DNA from: Chitinophagaceae bacterium
GTDB lineage: Bacteria > Bacteroidota > Bacteroidia > Chitinophagales > Chitinophagaceae
Length of the DNA: 5,100 bases
Direction: 5' to 3'
Assembly: GCA_021738605.1 (NCBI GenBank)
Contig: JAIPBY010000177.1
Span: forward strand, 1-5,100
Shown: piece after piece, positions 1-5,100 of the stretch
How positions within the stretch are numbered: the stretch's first letter is position 1
Layout of the letters: each line of letters opens with the position of its first letter
Made by a program: the position numbers and the translations under genes
Notes under the pieces: model-generated
What the model saw: the letters and a program-made list of their open reading frames with translations, nothing else
Told to the model about the DNA's origin: nothing
Database searches by the model: none

Positions 1-82
1 AAGAAAAACTGCTTAAAATACTAAAAGGGTAAAAAATACGTGAAAAAATATTATCAGTATACACCAATTATAGTTTCTGTTT

Positions 83-92
83 ATCAATTGAT
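83..92. repeat. 10-bp perfect palindrome ATCAATTGAT
   Basis: ATCAATTGAT is its own reverse complement. It covers the TTG (88-90) proposed as the -33 element for the next gene, which is where a dimeric repressor or activator could bind. No second copy was seen nearby. In AT-rich DNA such a palindrome can arise by chance, so an operator role is only a suggestion. Confidence 0.25.
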
Positions 93-118
93 TATACATT
101 AGTGATTATCTTAATTTG
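88..118 (+). promoter_or_regulatory. Candidate Bacteroidota-type promoter for the 187-1626 gene
   Basis: TTAATTTG at 111-118 matches the Bacteroidota -7 consensus TAnnTTTG except at its second base. A TTG at 88-90 lies 20 bases upstream, within the spacing expected for the -33 element. Transcription would begin roughly at 122-128, giving a leader of about 60 bases before the ATG at 187. The region is very AT-rich, so a chance match is quite possible. Confidence 0.35.
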
Positions 119-186
119 TTATTTCACCAGATTTTACCGTGTTTTTCACTTTGAGCAAAAGTTCCAGTGATTGAAATTGCCGGAGA

Positions 187-1626
187 ATGCTCAAAAAATG
201 CTCCTTTTTATTGCTCTTGATTTTTGGTTACGGACCATTTTCCCTTGGGCAGGGGATGCCCCCGATTTTAAAAAAATTATCATCACACAAAGGACCCGTA
301 CTTGTTTATTCTCAGCATCAACAAGCACTGGTTGATTTATCAGGTCTACCGCTCATTTTCACCATTTCAGGGTATAATTTAATCAAAGATGCTTCCGGGC
401 TTTATGTTCTTCCACAGGGAACGGGTAGAATATACAAAATGGACACTTCCCAAAGGAGCTATCGCTGGCAGCGAATTGATTCTACGTTTTTCACTGGGTA
501 TAATTTTTCCAGTATTGCATTTGGCCTTGATTCTGTTTTCTACTCATTTGGTGGGAATGGATTTTGGAATACAAACGGAACGCTGAGGAACTTTAATTTT
601 TTTAGTAAGCAATGGGATGCAACCATGTTGTCTGAAAATATTTATTGGCATAAAGCTGCCGATGGTTTTTTCTTGCTCGATACTGCCTCAAAGACCTTGT
701 CGATCAAGGCCATCTCAGCACCATCCCATGATGTCCTCAAAAGCAGTAAAGATGAGAAGATCAAAGAGGGGCTTTATCGGTTGAACATCAAAACTGGAGA
801 TTGGACCAAGATGGGGAATATGCGAGACACTTCCCATTCTATTATGGCAACCCTGCCATGGGGTCTGTTGGTTGATAATTTTGGGGTGTTGGACCTGGCC
901 ACTAATCGCTATTTTACATTATCAAAACGTTTAAAGTCCAAGATTTTGGGCATTGTTTCCTCCAGCAGGTATATTTATCCTGCCATAGCCAGTTTTGCCA
1001 TTGATTCGGTATTCTACATCGGAAATCAATTTGACCCATATGATTCAGTCGTCATCTCTCGGGCTGATCTTACCGATACGGGTATCCCCATTTACACACC
1101 CTTGAAACCTGCAGGATTGCTGGACAATATTAAGACTGAATCTTTTTTGCTTGTTACCCTAGGTTTTTTAAGCTCTTTTCTTGGTTTGTTGCTGTACAAG
1201 GCCAAGAAAGCACAACCCACTCCAGCAGTTGAATCCTTGTCTACACCTATCAATAGTACGAAAGCCGTTGCAACACCTGAATCAGAAAAACACCCAACAT
1301 CTTTTCGATCCACCCGCATCCTCGAACTGCTTGAGGAGCGGGAGAGATCATTGCTAGAATTTCTGTTCAGCCATTCTGAAGACGAAAGGCTGACCACCAT
1401 CGAAGAGATCAATAAAGTGGTAGGAGTTCAGAACCGATCTGTAGAAATCCAAAAACGCATGCGCAGCGATTTGATTGGTTCCATCAACCAAAAACTGAGC
1501 ATTGTCACCCGGGATAAACAACCTGTGGTGGACAAACAACGTTCAGAATTTGACAAACGCAGTTTCGAGTATTTCATCCATCCAACCCATATGGAACTCG
1601 TTGAGAAGATCATCAGGAAGAAGTGA
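187..1626 (+). CDS. Membrane-anchored Kelch/beta-propeller-like protein with cytoplasmic winged-helix-like C-terminus (function unknown)
   Basis: I do not recognise a named family; the protein has 479 residues. Residues 1-21 form a signal peptide (Lys3-Lys4, then a Leu/Phe/Ile core) with a probable cut before Gln22. Residues of about 30-310 are rich in Trp, Tyr, Gly and beta-strand-like segments. They include a Kelch-like stretch, FGGNGFW at 121-127 followed by Trp143, and a second at about 197-212 (YRLNIKTGDWTKMGNM). The pentapeptide DSVFY occurs at both 115-119 and 273-277, which suggests repeated blades. A single membrane segment spans about 319-337 and is followed by Lys338, Lys340 and Lys341, so the remainder should be cytoplasmic. 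After a Pro/Thr/Ser-rich linker (about 342-375), residues 379-464 read as three helices plus a wing: a helix at about 380-396, TIEEINKVVG at 404-413, a basic helix 417-437 containing RSDLIGSIN, then DKRSFEYFI at 456-464. Inferred role: sensing outside and signalling, possibly DNA binding, inside. The start is fixed because an in-frame stop lies at 172-174 with no other start codon before 187; a GGAG sits only 1 base upstream of the ATG, too close to be a normal ribosome-binding site. Confidence 0.85.
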   Translation: MLKKCSFLLLLIFGYGPFSLGQGMPPILKKLSSHKGPVLVYSQHQQALVDLSGLPLIFTISGYNLIKDASGLYVLPQGTGRIYKMDTSQRSYRWQRIDSTFFTGYNFSSIAFGLDSVFYSFGGNGFWNTNGTLRNFNFFSKQWDATMLSENIYWHKAADGFFLLDTASKTLSIKAISAPSHDVLKSSKDEKIKEGLYRLNIKTGDWTKMGNMRDTSHSIMATLPWGLLVDNFGVLDLATNRYFTLSKRLKSKILGIVSSSRYIYPAIASFAIDSVFYIGNQFDPYDSVVISRADLTDTGIPIYTPLKPAGLLDNIKTESFLLVTLGFLSSFLGLLLYKAKKAQPTPAVESLSTPINSTKAVATPESEKHPTSFRSTRILELLEERERSLLEFLFSHSEDERLTTIEEINKVVGVQNRSVEIQKRMRSDLIGSINQKLSIVTRDKQPVVDKQRSEFDKRSFEYFIHPTHMELVEKIIRKK

Positions 1627-1668
1627 TTGGATTTTCCGGATTTCGCCACATTAAACCATAACTTCTCG

Positions 1669-1676
1669 TAAATTTG
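1669..1676 (+). promoter_or_regulatory. Bacteroidota -7 promoter element ahead of the Fe-S carrier gene
   Basis: TAAATTTG is a perfect match to the Bacteroidota -7 consensus TAnnTTTG and ends 17 bases before the ATG at 1694. Initiation would fall around 1680-1686, giving a very short leader. There is no purine-rich Shine-Dalgarno sequence before the ATG, which is usual in this phylum. A good -33 TTTG at the right spacing is not evident; TTTC at 1641-1644 is the nearest and is slightly too far. This is the probable promoter of the nfu-pnuC-kinase cluster. Confidence 0.5.
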
Positions 1677-1693
1677 CTTGTTAATCAATCATT

Positions 1694-2290
1694 ATGATCA
1701 AAACAGGAAATATCACCGTAAGCATTTATACAGAAATGACGCCCAATCCGGAAACCATGAAGTTTGTGGCCAACAAACTCTTGTATCCTGGTAAAAGTGT
1801 TGATTTTCAAGACATTGATAAGGCAAAACCTTCACCCTTGGCACTGGAACTCTTCAGTTTTCCTTTTGTAAAAGGCGTGTTCATCGCCAGTAATTTTGTC
1901 ACCCTGACCAAAACTGCCGAAACGGATTGGGACGATGTAAAACCCTCTATCCGCCAGTTCCTCAAGGATTATCTTGAAGATGGTAAAGCAATTGTTAATG
2001 AAGATGAGCTGCCTGCAACACAGTCGACTGATGGAAATATTGTCCTCTCAGAAGATGGAGATGTTGTAAAACGCATCAAGGAATTGCTGGAAAACTATGT
2101 AAAGCCTGCAGTAGAAATGGACGGCGGCGCCATTCAGTTCAAGAAGTTTGAAGATGGCATTGTAACTCTTATGCTCCAAGGTTCCTGCAGCGGCTGCCCC
2201 TCATCCATGATCACCCTCAAGTCGGGTATCGAAGGAATGATGAAACGCATGATTCCAGAAGTGGTGGAAGTAGTGGCGGAAGCAGAGTAA
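1694..2290 (+). CDS. nfu: NifU family protein, two-domain Nfu-type Fe-S cluster carrier
   Basis: This 198-residue cytoplasmic protein has the layout of bacterial and mitochondrial Nfu carriers, which receive a [4Fe-4S] cluster from the scaffold and hand it to target enzymes. The N-terminal Nfu domain covers about residues 7-95 and carries the hallmark TPNPETMKF at 16-24 and a FPFVKGVF-like segment. An acidic linker follows at about 96-115. The C-terminal NifU domain covers about 118-195, with MDGGAI starting at 142 and the cluster-binding CxxC at Cys165 and Cys168 in GSCSGCPSS. All expected key residues are present and the length is typical. It lacks the IscU-like scaffold and ferredoxin domains of full NifU, so it is a carrier rather than a complete nitrogenase-type NifU. 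An in-frame stop at 1682-1684 makes ATG 1694 the only reasonable start. The stop codon is 4 bases from the next start, so it is probably co-transcribed with pnuC. Family assignment is near certain; the specific clients are unknown. Confidence 0.95.
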   Translation: MIKTGNITVSIYTEMTPNPETMKFVANKLLYPGKSVDFQDIDKAKPSPLALELFSFPFVKGVFIASNFVTLTKTAETDWDDVKPSIRQFLKDYLEDGKAIVNEDELPATQSTDGNIVLSEDGDVVKRIKELLENYVKPAVEMDGGAIQFKKFEDGIVTLMLQGSCSGCPSSMITLKSGIEGMMKRMIPEVVEVVAEAE

Positions 2291-2294
2291 ATTC

Positions 2295-2879
2295 ATGGAT
2301 TTCCTGGAACTAACCGCCATCTTCTCAGGCATCATTTCCGTTTGGTTTTCAAGAAAAGAAAGCATTTGGGTTTACCCAACAGGATTGGTCGGAACGATTC
2401 TTTATGTTTACCTCAGTTTCAAAGGAGACCTGTTTGGTGAGGCTACGGTCAACCTCTATTATACCATCATGAGTATCTATGGATGGTACAATTGGATGAG
2501 GCGCAACGACGCACAACTGCTTGTTGTCCATATTCAATTCTCCACCAACAAAGAGTGGATCCAGCAATTGGCTTTTTTTGTATCCATTTACCTGGCGATC
2601 TTCTTCTCTCTTTCTTACATTCAAACAGCATTTGCGCCCGGCGCCATCCCCTGGGCTGATGCACTGGCATCCGCATCTGCTTTCACCGGCATGTGGCTGA
2701 TGACCAAGAAAAAAGTGGAAAGCTGGATCTGGTGGATCATCACCAATATCTGTTCCATCCCCTTGTATTATTCAAAAGGCTATACCTTCACAGCCGTTTA
2801 TTATGCCATCCTGCTGGTGCTGGCCATCATGGGATTGCAGGAATGGAGAAAAAAAGCAAATGAACAGTCAAGAGCCTAG
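2295..2879 (+). CDS. pnuC: PnuC-type nicotinamide riboside transporter
   Basis: This 194-residue, very hydrophobic inner-membrane protein belongs to the PnuC family, which carries nicotinamide riboside (or related vitamins such as thiamine in the PnuT branch) by facilitated diffusion. About seven membrane segments can be placed, roughly at residues 4-18, 24-41, 50-67, 90-109, 119-136, 143-158 and 165-184. Family motifs are visible: NLYY at 53-56 (NxxY), IYGWYNW at 61-67, and WIWW at 144-147 (WxxW) followed by Asn151, which correspond to the substrate-binding WxxW and NxxY motifs described for PnuC. The ending GLQEWRKK at 180-187 is also typical. The neighbouring ribosylnicotinamide kinase favours nicotinamide riboside over thiamine as substrate, because import is driven by phosphorylation inside the cell. 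The gene starts 4 bases after nfu and its last 20 bases overlap the kinase gene. There is no room for a riboswitch directly in front of it. Confidence 0.93.
   Translation: MDFLELTAIFSGIISVWFSRKESIWVYPTGLVGTILYVYLSFKGDLFGEATVNLYYTIMSIYGWYNWMRRNDAQLLVVHIQFSTNKEWIQQLAFFVSIYLAIFFSLSYIQTAFAPGAIPWADALASASAFTGMWLMTKKKVESWIWWIITNICSIPLYYSKGYTFTAVYYAILLVLAIMGLQEWRKKANEQSRA
2845..2848 (+). promoter_or_regulatory. Shine-Dalgarno-like GGAG deciding the kinase start
   Basis: GGAG lies 11 bases before the ATG at 2860, inside the 3' end of pnuC. It is the only convincing ribosome-binding site in the window. It supports 2860 rather than the upstream in-frame ATG at 2803, and suggests translation of the kinase is coupled to that of pnuC. 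Confidence 0.5.
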
Positions 2880-3435
2880 GCAAATCATAAAAATTGTAGC
2901 CATCGGGCCTGAATCAACAGGAAAGAGTACGCTATGCGCTGCGCTGGCAAAGCATTTTTCAACCATTTGGTGCCAGGAATATGCAAGGGAATACTTGCTC
3001 GAACATGGCACTGATTATCGCTATGAAGACCTGCTCACCATTGGAAAAGGTCAGTTGACCCTGGAGGATCAAGCCACTGAAGAGGCCATTGCATTGCACA
3101 AACAAACCGGAGCCGAGGGCCTGCCGATACTGTTCATTGACACAGACATGCAAGTGATGAAAGTATGGTGCGAGTTTGTTTTTGGCAATTGTCATCCCTT
3201 CATCTTCAAGGAAATTGTGCAAAGAAAATATGACGGATACCTGCTCTGCAAGCCCGATATGCCCTGGGTCAAGGATGAGTTGAGGGAGTATCCTGATTTG
3301 GAAACCCGAGACAAGTTGTACCACCATTACAAAGACATCCTGATCAACCAATCCCTGCCCTGGCATGAAGTTTCAGGCCAAGATCCTGTGAGAAGCCAAT
3401 CGGCCATTGATTGGGTAAACGGACTCCTGAAATAG
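2860..3435 (+). CDS. Stand-alone NadR-type ribosylnicotinamide kinase (AAA/P-loop ATPase)
   Basis: This 191-residue cytoplasmic P-loop kinase matches the C-terminal ribosylnicotinamide kinase domain of NadR, which phosphorylates nicotinamide riboside to NMN with ATP. The Walker A motif is GPESTGKST at 16-24. The NadR-like EYAREYL follows at 40-46, a Walker B-like strand ILFIDTD ends at Asp96, and the family block PDMPWVKDELRE lies at 132-143. Both the DNA-binding domain and the NMN adenylyltransferase domain of full-length NadR are absent; the protein begins only about 11 residues before the P-loop strand, so this is a natural single-domain form rather than a truncation. NMN to NAD conversion must be encoded elsewhere. 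The start at 2860 is chosen because the motif begins right after it and GGAG precedes it. A longer reading from 2803 would only add residues read out of frame from the last membrane segment of pnuC. The 20-base overlap with pnuC and the shared pathway point to one operon. Function is assigned by family and context; many homologues are labelled only as AAA family ATPase. Confidence 0.9.
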   Translation: MNSQEPRQIIKIVAIGPESTGKSTLCAALAKHFSTIWCQEYAREYLLEHGTDYRYEDLLTIGKGQLTLEDQATEEAIALHKQTGAEGLPILFIDTDMQVMKVWCEFVFGNCHPFIFKEIVQRKYDGYLLCKPDMPWVKDELREYPDLETRDKLYHHYKDILINQSLPWHEVSGQDPVRSQSAIDWVNGLLK

Positions 3436-3534
3436 CAGTAACCAGTTCCGGGCTTCGGAGCGGACAAGGTCATCGTTTTGCATTTCAATATACCATCGAT
3501 GCAGATTGGTTAATCCTTAACTTGCAGCACAATC

Positions 3535-5100
3535 ATGAACCCTTCTACAACCTTAACCGGCAGCAACCTCAGATCAACCCGACAACTTCGTCTGGTATTT
3601 TACGCTGCTTGGTTCCTGATCTCCTTGGTGCAGGCTGCAGGGACTGAGTTGTTTGATGACGAGGCTTATTATTGGGTCTATTCCAGGTTCCTGGACTGGG
3701 GCTATTTTGACCATCCTCCCATGATTGCTGTGCTGATCAAATTGGGAACAGCCATCTTGCCGGGAGAATTGGGATTGCGGTTCTTCATTGTCTTGATGGG
3801 AACTGCAACAATTGCCCTGATTGAATACCTTACCCAGCCCAAAGACATCAGGCTTTTTTTTGCCATTGTGCTGAACATGGCCGTGCTGCAAATCGGCGGC
3901 ATCATCGCGGTTCCTGACATCCCCCTGCTGTTTTTTACTGCTTTGTTTTTCATTGCTTACCAGGCATTTGAACGGAAAAATACAATCATCGCTGCATTAT
4001 TACTTGCCATTGTCATCGCCTTGCTGCTTTACAGCAAATACCATGGCATCTTGATCATTTTTTTCACCATTCTCTCCAATCCATCCATCCTGACAAGATG
4101 GAAAAGTTTGTTGGTGATTCTCTTGTCTGTTGGGCTTTTCATGCCCCATGTCATCTGGCAAATCCTGCACGGACTTCCGTCCATCAACTACCATCTTTTT
4201 GAAAGACTTTCACCGCCTTACAAGTTATCTTTCACAGCAGATTATCTGCTGGGCCAACTGCTGTTGACCGGCCCATTGGTGGGATGGTTGATTATTTGGG
4301 CGGCCCTGAAAAACAGGTATGCCAATGCAACTGAAAAGGCCATGTACTGGTCGCTGATTGGCACATATATTTTATTTTTCCTTTCCTCTTTCAGGAGCCG
4401 AACCGAGGCCAATTGGACCATCCTGTTGATGGCGCCATTGATTGTATTGTCTTACCAATACCTCAGCCAAAACAATAACAAGGCCCGGTGGATCTATCGG
4501 TTGCTGCCTTATTCCATTGCCTTGGTCCTGTTAGTTCGCATTTACATGATCCTCGATATTCAGGCCCTACCGTATATGCCCAAAGATGAGTTTCACCAGA
4601 ACAAGGGATGGGCTGCCGCCATCAAGAAAAAAGCCAATGGCTTGCCGGTGGTTTTCACCAATTCTTATCAGCGGGCTTCCAAATATTGGTTCTACGCAGG
4701 AGACACCTCTTTCTCACTCAATACCCACCGCTATCGCAGGAGCAATTATAATTTCTGGCCGATGGAGGAGCAGCTTCAAGGACGGAGGGTAATGGTATTC
4801 GGATCGATGGGTGCCGCCGCCTTGAAGGATTCTGTTCAAACTCCCCGCATGCAGCTGGCTGCAGAAACCACCGATGATTTTAACTCTTTTGGTGCTGTTC
4901 AATTGGACGGAGGCGATTTGTACATGAATGACAAGGGATTTATCAATGTGGCGCTAAAGCCTAACTATGGCAACAGGCAAATCATGGAAAGGGCTATGGC
5001 AAAACATCCTGAGATCATCCTGATCATTTACCGGTCCGGAAAACAAGATCCGATGCTCTTGCCAACCGGTCGCATTATCGGTCACGACAGTGAATACGGG
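3535..5100 (+). CDS. GT39/ArnT/PMT-type membrane glycosyltransferase (3' end beyond window)
   Basis: An uninterrupted frame of 522 codons starts at ATG 3535 and is still open at the last base, so the gene is partial. It encodes a multi-span membrane glycosyltransferase of the family that moves a sugar from a polyprenyl-phosphate donor onto an acceptor on the outer face of the inner membrane. After a first membrane segment (about 18-35), the first outer loop carries the expected acidic pair Asp42-Glu43 in FDDEAYYW (40-47), then GYFDHPP at 56-62. Further family-like blocks are VPDIPLLFF at 126-134, SKYHG at 167-171, HVIWQ at 205-209 and EANW at 291-294. About 11-12 membrane segments extend to about residue 340. 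A soluble, presumably periplasmic part follows from about 345, with NSYQRASKYWFYAG at 376-389. Full-length relatives are usually somewhat over 500 residues, so little is probably missing. The start is the first ATG after an in-frame stop at 3511-3513; no Shine-Dalgarno is present. The acceptor (lipid A, protein or glycan) cannot be told from sequence. Whether it shares the upstream transcript is uncertain: the 99-base gap shows neither a clear promoter nor a terminator. Confidence 0.92.
   Translation, partial: MNPSTTLTGSNLRSTRQLRLVFYAAWFLISLVQAAGTELFDDEAYYWVYSRFLDWGYFDHPPMIAVLIKLGTAILPGELGLRFFIVLMGTATIALIEYLTQPKDIRLFFAIVLNMAVLQIGGIIAVPDIPLLFFTALFFIAYQAFERKNTIIAALLLAIVIALLLYSKYHGILIIFFTILSNPSILTRWKSLLVILLSVGLFMPHVIWQILHGLPSINYHLFERLSPPYKLSFTADYLLGQLLLTGPLVGWLIIWAALKNRYANATEKAMYWSLIGTYILFFLSSFRSRTEANWTILLMAPLIVLSYQYLSQNNNKARWIYRLLPYSIALVLLVRIYMILDIQALPYMPKDEFHQNKGWAAAIKKKANGLPVVFTNSYQRASKYWFYAGDTSFSLNTHRYRRSNYNFWPMEEQLQGRRVMVFGSMGAAALKDSVQTPRMQLAAETTDDFNSFGAVQLDGGDLYMNDKGFINVALKPNYGNRQIMERAMAKHPEIILIIYRSGKQDPMLLPTGRIIGHDSEYG

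Noticed and set aside
13..99. 28-codon minus-strand frame with a hydrophobic tail in the AT-rich upstream region
   Set aside because: It is short, has no ribosome-binding site or known similarity, and its hydrophobicity follows from A/T-rich codons. Chance is the simpler explanation.
1092..1412. 106-codon minus-strand frame with a Ser-rich translation
   Set aside because: It is antisense to the 187-1626 gene over its linker and C-terminal part; the Ser-rich content is explained by the complementary codons.
2288..2297. Vitamin or NAD-type riboswitch ahead of pnuC
   Set aside because: Only 4 bases separate the nfu stop from the pnuC start. The 67-base gap before nfu is too short and shows no recognisable aptamer pairing.
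2803..2859. Longer N-terminus for the kinase, starting at ATG 2803
   Set aside because: The added residues (Cys/Trp/Pro-rich) are an out-of-frame reading of the last pnuC membrane segment. The family motif begins naturally after ATG 2860, which also has GGAG upstream.
2959..3366. 135-codon minus-strand frame
   Set aside because: It is fully antisense to the kinase gene, which has clear motifs; it is a codon-bias shadow.
3445..3461. 6-bp stem (GTTCCG/CGGAGC) with a 5-base loop after the kinase gene
   Set aside because: It is not followed by a T run (next comes GGACAAGG), so it is not a convincing intrinsic terminator.
3517..3524. Possible -7 element (TTAACTTG) ahead of the glycosyltransferase gene
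   Set aside because: It departs from TAnnTTTG by a one-base deletion or two mismatches, and no TTG lies at the right distance upstream.
3411..3647. 78-codon + strand frame spanning the end of the kinase gene and the start of the glycosyltransferase gene
   Set aside because: It overlaps two well-supported genes in another frame, and its translation shows no recognisable domain.

Overview
The window looks like an ordinary chromosomal segment from a member of the Bacteroidota, probably near Chitinophagaceae or Saprospiria; this placement is inferred. The evidence is a perfect TAnnTTTG-type -7 promoter element just ahead of one gene, mostly absent Shine-Dalgarno sequences, a signal peptide with a probable cut before Gln, and protein sequences that read like that phylum. 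All five supported genes lie on the + strand. I see no RNA gene, mobile element or CRISPR array.

Layout. Positions 1-186 are AT-rich and non-coding, with a candidate promoter and a 10-bp palindrome. Positions 187-1626 encode a secreted-then-anchored protein of unknown function: signal peptide, Kelch-like beta-propeller-type outer region, one membrane segment, and a cytoplasmic C-terminal region that resembles a winged helix. After 67 bases containing TAAATTTG comes a tight three-gene cluster: a two-domain Nfu-type Fe-S carrier (1694-2290), a PnuC-type nicotinamide riboside transporter (2295-2879, 4 bases later), and a stand-alone NadR-type ribosylnicotinamide kinase (2860-3435, overlapping pnuC by 20 bases). 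After a further 99 bases, a large membrane glycosyltransferase of the GT39/ArnT/PMT type starts at 3535 and is still open at the window end (522 codons seen).

How the genes fit together. PnuC and the kinase form a complete uptake-and-trapping step: nicotinamide riboside enters by facilitated diffusion and is phosphorylated to NMN, which cannot leave, and so feeds NAD synthesis. The Fe-S carrier at the head of the same probable transcript is a less obvious partner. One possible link is that de novo NAD synthesis needs the [4Fe-4S] enzyme NadA. The glycosyltransferase probably acts in envelope glycan or lipid modification and has no clear link to the NAD cluster. The most novel-looking item is the first gene, a possible single-pass transmembrane regulator.
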